A DNA stretch of 11,838 bases from Planctomycetaceae bacterium (lineage in GTDB: Bacteria > Planctomycetota > Planctomycetia > Pirellulales > Thermoguttaceae), in NCBI GenBank assembly GCA_031276415.1, contig JAISNF010000457.1, forward strand, positions 1-11,838. The letters are read 5' to 3'. This document shows positions 6,001 to 11,838 of this stretch, piece after piece. The notes below the pieces were generated by a model. That model saw nothing but the letters and a program-made list of their open reading frames with translations, was not told the origin of the DNA and made no database searches. Positions within the stretch are counted from its first letter, which is position 1; every line of letters starts with the position of its first letter. The translations under genes were made by a program, and so were the position numbers.

Positions 6001-7332
6001 TTATTCGGAAACGGAATTACCGGCACGCCCAACGGTGATATTTTGAACATCAAGTTGTCCGGTTGCAAAAGGAAGACCAATAAGCAAAACGGCTTCACGC
6101 GTTTCCGGTTTGACCAAAATTTCACGCGAAACTTTTTCCCAAGTAAATGTCCCCTTACAACTACCGAACATGATCTCATCAATCTGTCTTCGATTCTCAT
6201 CATAAAACGAAATAATTCCCGTTGGCGTCATCACATGACCACGCCGAGCAACAATTTGACGCCCGCAAATCAAATAATCAATTTTAAGTTTGGAAACTTC
6301 ACGACCGTCAACCGCAAAACCCTGTAATAATTGCGCAAAAATTTGTTGTTGCGGCGGAGTTTGATTTTTGTTAGCGGAATTATTGTTTGCCGATGATTTT
6401 GTTTCCGGTTTACTTGTGAAACGGGCAATTTGTTTTCCATTCGGCGCATCGTTGACTGTAATAATTTCAACATTGCGCACATAATGCCAACCAACCGGCG
6501 AACCGTCTTCGCGAACTTTATCAAAACTGCCGCCCACAAGAACCGGATTTTGAGCATCCGGCTGGACAACACGTTGTTCTTCCGCTTCACCCGTCATCGG
6601 AACAAACAATGTCTGAGTCAACCGCTCTTTTTTGATTTCGCCGTTTACTTTTTTGCACAAATAAAAGGATTGCTGAAAACGTTCTCCGACCGGAATAATC
6701 ATTCGTCCGCCTTCCCGAAGTTGGTCAATTAACGGTTGCGGAATTGATTCCGGCGAACAAGTTACAATGATACTGTCAAACGGAGCGGCTTCCGACCAAC
6801 CTTGATAACCATCGCCAATTCGGACGTGAACGTTGTCCATTCCAAGTTGCTCAAGCAATTTTTTGGCTCGATTGCCAAGTGGTTCGACAATCTCAATCGT
6901 GTAAACTTCGCCGACAAGCAAACTCAACACCGCCGCCTGATAACCACTGCCGGTTCCAATTTCAAGAACTTTATGATCGGGTTTCGGAACCAGTTGTTCC
7001 GTCATAAACGCAACAATATACGGCGGAGAAATTGTTTGCGCATGACCTATCGCAATCGCCTGATCCCAATAGGCAATCGATTGATGCAACGGCGGAACAA
7101 AACGATGACGCGGAATCCGTTTCATAACATCAATCACATCGGAATTTTCAAGCCCGCCTTGCGGCAACAATAAATGTTCGGTCATCCATTGAGCCTGATT
7201 TTGCACAGGAAACTTTTTCAAACGCATAACCCGTTGTTGTTCCGGCGTCATTGTTTTCCGAACTGTTTCCTGCGCTAATATCGTTCCGGTAAAAAAACAA
7301 ACGAAAAAAAGAAAAAATAATTTACGAATCAT
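6001..7332 (-). CDS. pcm: Exported protein-L-isoaspartate O-methyltransferase-like protein with C-terminal extension
   Basis: The core enzyme methylates isoaspartyl residues with S-adenosylmethionine to start repair of aged proteins. Residues 1-20 (MIRKLFFLFFVCFFTGTILA) are a clear signal peptide, so this copy should act outside the cytoplasm. The methyltransferase domain covers about 40-250: AQTISPPYIVAFM, SAM motif VLEIGTGSGYQ at 122-132, GDGYQGW, FDSIIVT, LREGGRMIIPVG and LFVPMTG. A segment of about 190 residues follows, with NPVLVGGSF, DGSPVGWHY and alternating beta strands that resemble a jelly-roll carbohydrate-binding fold, interrupted by an Asn/Gln-rich linker near 312-330. The ordinary enzyme is only a little over 200 residues; this has 443. 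I chose the ATG at 7330-7332 because AGGAGG lies at 7345-7350; the frame's earlier ATG is inside a repeat. Substrate range outside the cell is unknown. Confidence 0.88.
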   Translation of the reverse strand: MIRKLFFLFFVCFFTGTILAQETVRKTMTPEQQRVMRLKKFPVQNQAQWMTEHLLLPQGGLENSDVIDVMKRIPRHRFVPPLHQSIAYWDQAIAIGHAQTISPPYIVAFMTEQLVPKPDHKVLEIGTGSGYQAAVLSLLVGEVYTIEIVEPLGNRAKKLLEQLGMDNVHVRIGDGYQGWSEAAPFDSIIVTCSPESIPQPLIDQLREGGRMIIPVGERFQQSFYLCKKVNGEIKKERLTQTLFVPMTGEAEEQRVVQPDAQNPVLVGGSFDKVREDGSPVGWHYVRNVEIITVNDAPNGKQIARFTSKPETKSSANNNSANKNQTPPQQQIFAQLLQGFAVDGREVSKLKIDYLICGRQIVARRGHVMTPTGIISFYDENRRQIDEIMFGSCKGTFTWEKVSREILVKPETREAVLLIGLPFATGQLDVQNITVGRAGNSVSE

Positions 7333-7344
7333 CAATTTTTGTTT

Positions 7345-7350
7345 CCTCCT
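7345..7350 (-). promoter_or_regulatory. Shine-Dalgarno fixing the pcm-like start
   Basis: AGGAGG on the minus strand, 12 nt from the ATG at 7332. The spacing is a little long, but it is the only good site and it favours this start over the ATG at 7377 that lies within repeat DNA. Confidence 0.65.
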
Positions 7351-7358
7351 AAAAAATA

Positions 7359-7619
7359 GGGAACTTTTAAAAACCACAGATTGTTTTTAAATTTGTCCGC
7401 AGATTACGCGGATAATCGCAGATTAGCGAATAGTGTTGCAATGCGGATTAAAAATATTGGGGCAATAATTCCGCTTGCGAACAATTAACAAAAAAATTAT
7501 CTGCGATTATCTGCGTAATCTGCGGACAAATTTCTCCTCTGTGTTCTCTGTGTTCTCTGTGGTTTTTAAAAATATCTCTGCGGTTAATGAAAATAAATTT
7601 GTGGTTTTTAAAAGTTTCC
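7359..7619. repeat. Dispersed palindromic repeat family 1, copy 4, carrying a family 2 fragment
   Basis: The ends are GGGAACTTTTAAAAACCACA at the left and a matching TGTGGTTTTTAAAAGTTTCC at the right. Inner arms TTTGTCCGCAGATTACGC (7392 on) and GCGTAATCTGCGGACAAA (7511 on) pair. The central part (about 7437-7488) has ATGCGGATT and GGGGCAATAATTCCGCTTGC, wording also seen in family 2 at 9140-9155 (reverse) and 10865-10878, so one repeat appears to have received part of the other. It fills the gap between the pcm-like gene and the iron-sulfur gene. Confidence 0.85.
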
Positions 7620-7640
7620 TTAAAATGGTTTATTATTTTG

Positions 7641-8642
7641 TTATTGGTTTTTCTTGTCCAGTAATTCCAGCAATGGTCTGACGCCGAGCGAGGCGGAACA
7701 ATCACGCGTACAATTACCGCAACCGGTGCAAAGAATCAAACCGAATTTTCCCGGATAAATACAGAATTTGTGTTGAATTCTGTTTCGCTGGCGGGCGGAT
7801 TGGTTGGAGCGGGGATTGTGTCCCGATGCGTGAAGCGTAAACAGGGGAACCTGACAAGAATCCCAATTTTTGACACGATTTCCCGATGCGGTTCCGCCTT
7901 CGTCAACAATATCGAAACAATGGCAAGTCGGGCAAAGATATGTGCACACTCCGCAAGAAACACAACGCATACTGGTTTCGTCAAAAATCGGATCGTTAAA
8001 ATGTTCGGTCAGATATTTTTCGACATTTTTGGAATCAAAACGGATTTCCGGCGGTTCGGCGGTTTGACCGGTTTTGTCGGATGTAGTTGTTTGTTGATCG
8101 AACAAAATTTTACCTTTATCGGTGAAGGTTCGAACTTCAAATGTTTCGGTGTCGATGGGCAGCAACATGGCATCGGCACCGGATTGAGTATCAGGAGCAA
8201 GTCCCACTGATGTACAAAAACAATTTTCATCCGCCTGACGGCACGCCAACGTAACAACAACTGATCGTTCCCGCCGCGATTGATAAAACCGGTCTTCGTA
8301 ATCCCAATTAAAAATTTTGTCAAGAATCGGTAAACTGGCGGCATCGCAAGGGCGTGCGCCGAAAAGAATCTGATCAACCGCAAACAACTCCGCATCATTG
8401 ACAATAAGTTCTTTTCCTTCGTAATGGTATTTACAAATGGTTTCGTGTTGCGGAAAGAAAAATTCTTTCACGGAATTGGTTGGCATGATGTTGGGGTCAA
8501 GAACGAGTTGTTCCGGCTGGTGCAGTGTACGAAAAAAAAACCGATGATTCGCCGCAGCAACAGGTCCGGCAACAATTTTTTGGTTCGCCAGAAGCGAATC
8601 AATAATCTGATTCAACTTCGCACGGGTAATAATCTGAGACAT
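7641..8642 (-). CDS. Two-[4Fe-4S] electron-transfer protein, hydrogenase/sulfite reductase beta-subunit-like
   Basis: The 333 residues match the layout of the HydB/AsrA-like family, iron-sulfur subunits that pass electrons between an NAD(P)H- or F420-handling partner and a hydrogenase, sulfite reductase or heterodisulfide reductase. The N-terminal half has the family motif LFGARPCDAASLPILDKIF (93-111) and a Cys-rich stretch ACRQADENCFC. Two ferredoxin-type clusters follow: C227-x2-C230-x2-C233-x3-C237-P and C305-x2-C308-x2-C311-x3-C315. The second lacks the usual Pro after the last Cys (CSAS). The ATG at 8640-8642 has no strong Shine-Dalgarno but opens with a normal family N-terminus. No flavin subunit or hydrogenase gene adjoins it; on both sides are repeat-rich gaps. 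The exact partner and redox reaction cannot be told from sequence. Confidence 0.85.
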   Translation of the reverse strand: MSQIITRAKLNQIIDSLLANQKIVAGPVAAANHRFFFRTLHQPEQLVLDPNIMPTNSVKEFFFPQHETICKYHYEGKELIVNDAELFAVDQILFGARPCDAASLPILDKIFNWDYEDRFYQSRRERSVVVTLACRQADENCFCTSVGLAPDTQSGADAMLLPIDTETFEVRTFTDKGKILFDQQTTTSDKTGQTAEPPEIRFDSKNVEKYLTEHFNDPIFDETSMRCVSCGVCTYLCPTCHCFDIVDEGGTASGNRVKNWDSCQVPLFTLHASGHNPRSNQSARQRNRIQHKFCIYPGKFGLILCTGCGNCTRDCSASLGVRPLLELLDKKNQ

Positions 8643-8789
8643 AAAACGTAGGATTTAAGAATTAAGGTTTACAGAATAAACGATTCACACAATAAATTGT
8701 AATTATTCGGTAACTGCGATGATGTAATGAGTAATAACACAAACGGAATTATAACCAATACGGTCAAAAATCACCAGTACCTGTTTTCC

Positions 8790-8905
8790 GGTAACTTCTA
8801 AAAACTACAAATTTACTTTTTAAAACCACAGAGAACACAGAGTTCACAGAGAGGAATTTGTCCTCTGTGGTTAATAAAAATATATTTGTGGTTTTTAGAA
8901 GTTCC
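8790..8905. repeat. Dispersed palindromic repeat family 1, copy 5 (compact)
   Basis: A 116-bp version of the element with left end GGTAACTTCTAAAAACTACA and right end TTTGTGGTTTTTAGAAGTTCC, the inner arms being AACCACAGAGAACACAGAG and CCTCTGTGGTTAATAAA. It lacks the GCAGATTACGC module of copies 3 and 4, so the family exists in long and short forms. Confidence 0.88.
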
Positions 8906-9056
8906 TTAAAGACTTTGCCGTGATTTTAAGGAACAACATGTTGGTATCTATTCGGTGTAATTTTAAAAAAGATTTTGATTCATTTTCAACAACCTCATTT
9001 CTACCTAATTTTCCAACCAAAACAACCTCAGTAACAAATGAATTTCACACAACACA

Positions 9057-9108
9057 AACCTCATTACCTCATTGTTAAAATACGACATCTTAATAAGGTA
9101 ATGAGGTT
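9057..9108. repeat. Perfect 13-bp inverted repeat with 26-nt loop
   Basis: AACCTCATTACCT (9057-9069) and AGGTAATGAGGTT (9096-9108) are exact complements. The arm's first seven bases AACCTCA also occur at about 8990 and 9025. It could be a regulatory dyad, a transcript-end stem, or part of the adjoining repeat. No gene is visible between 8906 and 9118. Confidence 0.75.
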
Positions 9109-9124
9109 AGTGGAGAGTTGATAA

Positions 9125-9252
9125 CTGATAGTGGATAATTTCGCAATGCGGAATTATTGACGTTTCCCAATTGCCCCCAATTAGGGTCAATCCCAAAATA
9201 GCGATGGGTTAAAACCCATCGCTATTTTGGGAATGCCCCGCTGGGGCAATTT
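9125..9252. repeat. Dispersed palindromic repeat family 2, copy a, with a 42-bp near-perfect palindrome
   Basis: The 20-bp arm TCCCAAAATAGCGATGGGTT (9191-9210) is followed by AA and its exact complement (9213-9232). A second hairpin TGCCCC-GCT-GGGGCA sits at 9234-9248, and ATTGCCCC before the palindrome can pair with GGGGCAAT after it. The left part (CGCAATGCGGAATTATTGACGTT, split here as 9142-9164) is the reverse complement of wording in copy c. Such a long perfect palindrome would form a very stable RNA stem downstream of neighbouring transcripts. Confidence 0.9.
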
Positions 9253-9255
9253 TAA

Positions 9256-9366
9256 TCTATTGATTCTGTAAATTCTGTTGATCCCGTCAAAATCCGCCGA
9301 TCCTGTAAATTCTGTTAATCCTGTCAAAACCTGTTGATCCCGTCAAAATCTGTTAATCTTGTCTCA
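9256..9366. repeat. Tandem array of six 18-19 nt units directly downstream of the transglutaminase-like gene
   Basis: The units start at 9256, 9274, 9293, 9311, 9330 and 9349. The commonest form is TCTGTTAATCCTGTCAAAA; alternatives have GAT for AAT and CCC for CCT, and units ending in TGTAAAT are 18 nt. The last unit ends immediately before the stop codon of the gene at 9368. Similar wording recurs as intergenic filler in several bacterial groups. There is no sign that it is translated. Confidence 0.88.
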
Positions 9367-9367
9367 T

Positions 9368-10528
9368 TTATTTTACTTTAACTTCATGAATCCAATGAAA
9401 TTTTGGCGGGGGACTTCCCGGCATGAGCGAACCCTCAAAACTTTCTTTGAGAAAAAGCGTTTTGCCTTTGGGAGTTTTGTTTGGATCGGGAAAGGAATCG
9501 CCTTTTTGCAAAATCGGTTGCCGTTCGGGAATACCGCCAAAGGAATAGGAACCGGCAACCTGACACGGAAACCAAAAACCTTGCGGAACCGGAACCGCCG
9601 CTTTTTTTGTTTCATTCCCTTGCGAATTTGAAGTATTGAGTTCGGGTTTTAGTTCAAGATAAAACTCCGCATAACAGTGTTCCGGCAACCGGACAATTCT
9701 TGCCGGAATTTTACCGGCACGGCAAAGCGCAACAAACAAACAACTCATATCTTTACAATCACCGCTCCAAGTTCCTTCCGGCATATTAATAACAGCCCAA
9801 GCACCTTTGGCGGGTTGATTTTTTCCGGCTTCGTCATATTGAACATTATTTTGTACAAAAGCATAAAGCGATTCGATTTTATCCCAATCGGAGATTTTAT
9901 CTTTGGTGATTTCGTTGAACATTTTAGCGAATTGCGATTTATTGCATTCGATTGTCGGACTTTCTTTGAGATAAGATTCCAATCCGCGCGGGGGGCGTTT
10001 GGGAATCACATAATCATCGGGGTTTTCGGGCGGCAGAAGTTCGTAATTTAGAAGTTCAAAATTGACAATCACTTCAACTTTGCGATGCGGACGCATTCGA
10101 CCAAGAGTTAAAATCATTTCTTTGGCTCCGCCGTTGTTGAGGGTTTTGTACTGAATATTGGCTGAAAGAGCGGCGTCGAGTTTTTCTTCGTTAATTTTCA
10201 AAACTTCCTGTTCAAACCAATCTTTCGGAACCGGAATAATTACTTTTGCCTCTTCAATTTGCGAGCCGGGTTCAATCACAATTCCGGCACGCCAAATTTG
10301 GCGTTGACTATTTCCGCGTTTGGGTCCGCCGTCAACTATTTTCCCGCTAACTATTTTCCCATCGGCTGTTTTCTTTTCATTGTTTCCGGTTGGGGCGTTT
10401 GCATCGGTACCGAAATCAAACTGTGAAAATACCATAGAAGAAAAAATAGTTGCCGCAAAAAAAATAATGACAACAAACAACAATCTCACAACAGGCTTCT
10501 GCAACATGGCTAAATAATCACCTCCCAT
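9368..10528 (-). CDS. Exported transglutaminase-like (papain-fold) protein
   Basis: Residues 8-36 form an N-terminal hydrophobic segment (LLFVVIIFFAATIFSSMVFS), either a signal peptide or a membrane anchor. A beta-rich region with RQIWRAGIVIEPGS and GRMRPHRKVEVIVNFEL follows (about 75-165), then a transglutaminase-core domain (about 190-330). Its likely nucleophile is Cys258 in WSGDCKDMSCLF and its His is His284 in LPEHCYAEFYLEL. The third catalytic position, usually Asp after a W-P motif, is not evident: the sequence reads GFWFPCQVAG, so proteolytic or transferase activity is uncertain. Related planctomycete proteins are generally annotated only as transglutaminase domain proteins. I chose the ATG at 10526-10528, which has GGAGGT 6 nt upstream; others at 10543 and 10507 are possible. 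Total length is 386 residues. Confidence 0.85.
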   Translation of the reverse strand: MGGDYLAMLQKPVVRLLFVVIIFFAATIFSSMVFSQFDFGTDANAPTGNNEKKTADGKIVSGKIVDGGPKRGNSQRQIWRAGIVIEPGSQIEEAKVIIPVPKDWFEQEVLKINEEKLDAALSANIQYKTLNNGGAKEMILTLGRMRPHRKVEVIVNFELLNYELLPPENPDDYVIPKRPPRGLESYLKESPTIECNKSQFAKMFNEITKDKISDWDKIESLYAFVQNNVQYDEAGKNQPAKGAWAVINMPEGTWSGDCKDMSCLFVALCRAGKIPARIVRLPEHCYAEFYLELKPELNTSNSQGNETKKAAVPVPQGFWFPCQVAGSYSFGGIPERQPILQKGDSFPDPNKTPKGKTLFLKESFEGSLMPGSPPPKFHWIHEVKVK

Positions 10529-10543
10529 TAAATCACCTCCCAT
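10520..10543 (-). promoter_or_regulatory. Duplicated Shine-Dalgarno and start region of the transglutaminase-like gene
   Basis: AATGGGAGGTGATT occurs twice, 15 nt apart. As a result GGAGGT at 10535-10540 serves the ATG at 10528 with 6-nt spacing, and GGAGGT at 10520-10525 could serve the ATG at 10507 with 12-nt spacing. The duplication keeps the frame (MGGDLMGGDYLAML), and all three starts reach the same signal segment. Confidence 0.7.
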
Positions 10544-10603
10544 TAAAAAAAAAATTATTCTGCATTACGAAACTCTCCATTTGTATGTTGCCTCAATTGT
10601 ATG

Positions 10604-10920
10604 TTGCCCCGAAGGGGCAATTCCAATGTAACGATGGGTTTTAACCCATCGGGAAAGGGATTAGGGATTAGGGATTAGTTTTTGAATTATTGAGTTCACA
10701 TTTTTCCTACTTCGGATTTTGAACCTTTTGCCAAACAATAAGTTCTCGGTAATTTGTAGTAGCACTCATATTTAAAATTCCCTCTACTCCCTAATCCCTA
10801 CCCCGATGGGTTAAAACCCATCGCTATTTTGGGAATTGCCCCTTTCGGGGCAATGGGAAACGTCAATAATTCCGCTTGCGCCACTATTAACTATTCACTA
10901 TAAACTATTAACTACTAATT
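10604..10920. repeat. Dispersed palindromic repeat family 2, copies b and c in inverted orientation, and AT-rich tail
   Basis: Copy b has TTGCCCC-GAA-GGGGCAA (10604-10620) and CGATGGGTT-TT-AACCCATCG (10632-10651), then GGATTAG-type units (about 10657-10678). Copy c mirrors it with CTCCCTAATCCCTA (10788-10801), CGATGGGTT-AA-AACCCATCG (10804-10823) and ATTGCCCC-TTTC-GGGGCAAT (10835-10854). The two flank about 110 bases of unique DNA, so the whole 10604-10854 is one large inverted repeat. A tail (10855-10920) with GGGAAACGTCAATAATTCCG and ACTATTAACT repeats runs up to the stop of the last gene. No gene is seen here. Confidence 0.85.
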
Positions 10921-10926
10921 ATTTGT

Positions 10927-11592
10927 TTATGGGATGAGGGCGTTGACGAGAGGACCCCAGGGACCTTTTTTTCCATCGTTTTCAATTTGCACAGCAAAAT
11001 AGACGGTTTTGCCGCTATCGGCAAAATCAAATTCGATAACATCTTTTTTGCGTTTGGTGTAAAACGATTTGCGTAAATCTTCGGGGTTTGCGGGCGGAGT
11101 TTCGCCGGCTCCCACAACACTGTACCATATCCGATAACCCTTATTGGCAGGATCGGCGGGGTTGCCGGTAACATAGATGATTTTCACACCCAACTCATGA
11201 CGACCCACAAGATAGGTTTCCACCGTAACTTGAGCGGTAGGCGGAGGGGTTGGGGTGTGAGTACCGTCGTGAGGTTTTAAGCCCAAAGCGATATAATCGG
11301 CGTCGGTTAGGGGCGGGGTCAGAAAATAACGCCGCTTGAAATCCCGCATGTTTGCCGTCAATGCGTCAAACGCTTCTTTGCATTGGGCGGTTACTACTGG
11401 TGTGCGGGTGGTTTCGTTTTTGGCGGTGGCAAGAATAGTCTCAGCGGCTTGCGTGAGAGTCGTTAATTCCTGCAATGCGTGAGGCGGTATGTTCCACATC
11501 CCCATATTCTGCTGGACAACAGATATCCAATCCTTTGCCATTGCCAGTTGATTATCACGATTTGAAGGAAACCAGTCGGTAGTTTTTGACAT
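10927..11592 (-). CDS. Hypothetical two-domain protein, probable paralogue of the gene at 1-288
   Basis: The 221 residues have no named family that I recognise. Residues 10-100 are mostly helical and polar (QLAMAKDWISVVQQ, ALQELTTLTQAAETIL, FDALTANMRDFKRRYF) and resemble the other small gene. A Pro/Thr linker (112-119, THTPTPPP) leads to a C-terminal beta domain (120-221) with VKIIYV, YRIWYSVVG, VIEFDFADSGKTVYFAVQIEND and a closing GPWGPLVNALIP, which resembles a fibronectin type III or similar Ig-like fold. There is no signal peptide from the ATG at 11590-11592, which has AAAGAGAA upstream. The frame stays open through the 21-nt repeat tract to the window edge, so a repeat-containing N-terminal extension cannot be excluded, although the paralogue has a stop at the equivalent place. 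Confidence 0.75.
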   Translation of the reverse strand: MSKTTDWFPSNRDNQLAMAKDWISVVQQNMGMWNIPPHALQELTTLTQAAETILATAKNETTRTPVVTAQCKEAFDALTANMRDFKRRYFLTPPLTDADYIALGLKPHDGTHTPTPPPTAQVTVETYLVGRHELGVKIIYVTGNPADPANKGYRIWYSVVGAGETPPANPEDLRKSFYTKRKKDVIEFDFADSGKTVYFAVQIENDGKKGPWGPLVNALIP

Positions 11593-11644
11593 TAGAGTTC
11601 TCTTTCTATCTAAAGTTAATAGGTCGTGATTGCTCCCATTTATA

Positions 11645-11812
11645 ATAAAATTGCCAACAGTCACGATAAAATTGCTAACAGTCACAGCAAAATTGCTAAC
11701 AGTCACGGCAAAATTGCTAACAGTCTCAGTAATATTGCCAACAGTCACGGTAAAATTGCCAACAGTCACGGCAAAATTGCTAACAGTCTCAGTAAAATTG
11801 CCTAAGTTTGGG
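11645..11812. repeat. Tandem repeat of 21 nt, seven good units plus one degenerate, upstream of the last gene
   Basis: Units start at 11645, 11666, 11687, 11708, 11729, 11750 and 11771, with a decayed unit at 11792. The core is AAAATTGCTAACAGTCACG with CC/CT and CACG/CTCA alternatives. Where the neighbours read GGCAA, TTGCC-N9-GGCAA makes a small dyad. The tract begins 52 nt upstream of the ATG at 11592. Read on the sense strand it gives NFAVTVS-like heptads in frame with the gene, but it is also open on the plus strand, so openness alone does not show it is coding. The tract may continue in degenerate form past the window edge. Confidence 0.93.
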
Positions 11813-11838
11813 GCGGTTTTGCCAAAAAGTATTGTCAC

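Noticed and set aside
7333..7377. A longer Pcm-like protein starting at 7377
   Set aside because: That start lies in repeat DNA and would put a charged stretch ahead of the signal peptide; AGGAGG upstream of 7332 supports the shorter form.
7770..8210. Plus-strand open frame opposite the iron-sulfur gene
   Set aside because: It is an antisense shadow; the minus strand carries both Cys clusters and the family motifs.
9234..9248. Rho-independent terminator at the GCCCC/GGGGC hairpin
   Set aside because: On the minus strand, where all genes lie, the stem is not followed by a U-run, and on the plus strand there is no gene to terminate.
10657..10678. TTAGGG-like telomere repeat
   Set aside because: It is only about three 7-nt units inside a family 2 element with an inverted partner at 10788; nothing suggests a replicon end.

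Overview
The window looks like chromosomal DNA from a fairly AT-rich member of the Planctomycetota. The evidence is a DUF1559 protein carrying a GFTLVELL prepilin-type N-terminus and an H-X9-DG C-terminal motif, a secreted isoaspartyl methyltransferase with a C-terminal extension, a planctomycete-style transglutaminase-like protein, and many intergenic palindromic repeats. A host-associated or anaerobic lineage is possible but is only an inference. Every gene I can support lies on the minus strand. No rRNA, tRNA, CRISPR array or classical insertion sequence was seen.

Layout from left to right: the 5' part of a small hypothetical gene (1-288) sits behind an 11-unit tandem repeat of 21-22 nt (373-605). 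Next is a DUF1559 pilin-like gene (645-1880). Its natural start, with a good promoter and Shine-Dalgarno at 1957-2089, is separated from the body by a run of 13 G on the coding strand that leaves it out of frame as read. A TolC-family outer-membrane protein (2285-4495) follows, then a 700-base AT-rich gap. Then come tsaE (5202-5720), a secreted Pcm-like protein (6001-7332), an orphan two-[4Fe-4S] electron-transfer protein (7641-8642), a repeat-packed gap, a transglutaminase-like exported protein (9368-10528), a second repeat-packed gap, and a second small hypothetical gene (10927-11592). That last gene appears to be a paralogue of the first and also sits just behind a 21-nt tandem repeat tract (11645-11812) with an unrelated-looking unit sequence.

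The genes do not form an obvious pathway or tight operon; each is separated by repeat-bearing intergenic DNA. Two dispersed repeat families recur. Family 1 is a nested palindrome with ends like GGAACTTCTAAAAACC (five copies). Family 2 is built from CGATGGGTT/AACCCATCG and GCCCC/GGGGC hairpins (three copies). An 18-19 nt tandem array directly follows the transglutaminase gene.

The two most interesting signals are (1) the paralogous small genes, each preceded by its own 21-nt repeat tract at a similar distance from the start codon, and (2) the poly-G run that looks able to switch the DUF1559 protein on and off by slipped-strand change of length.
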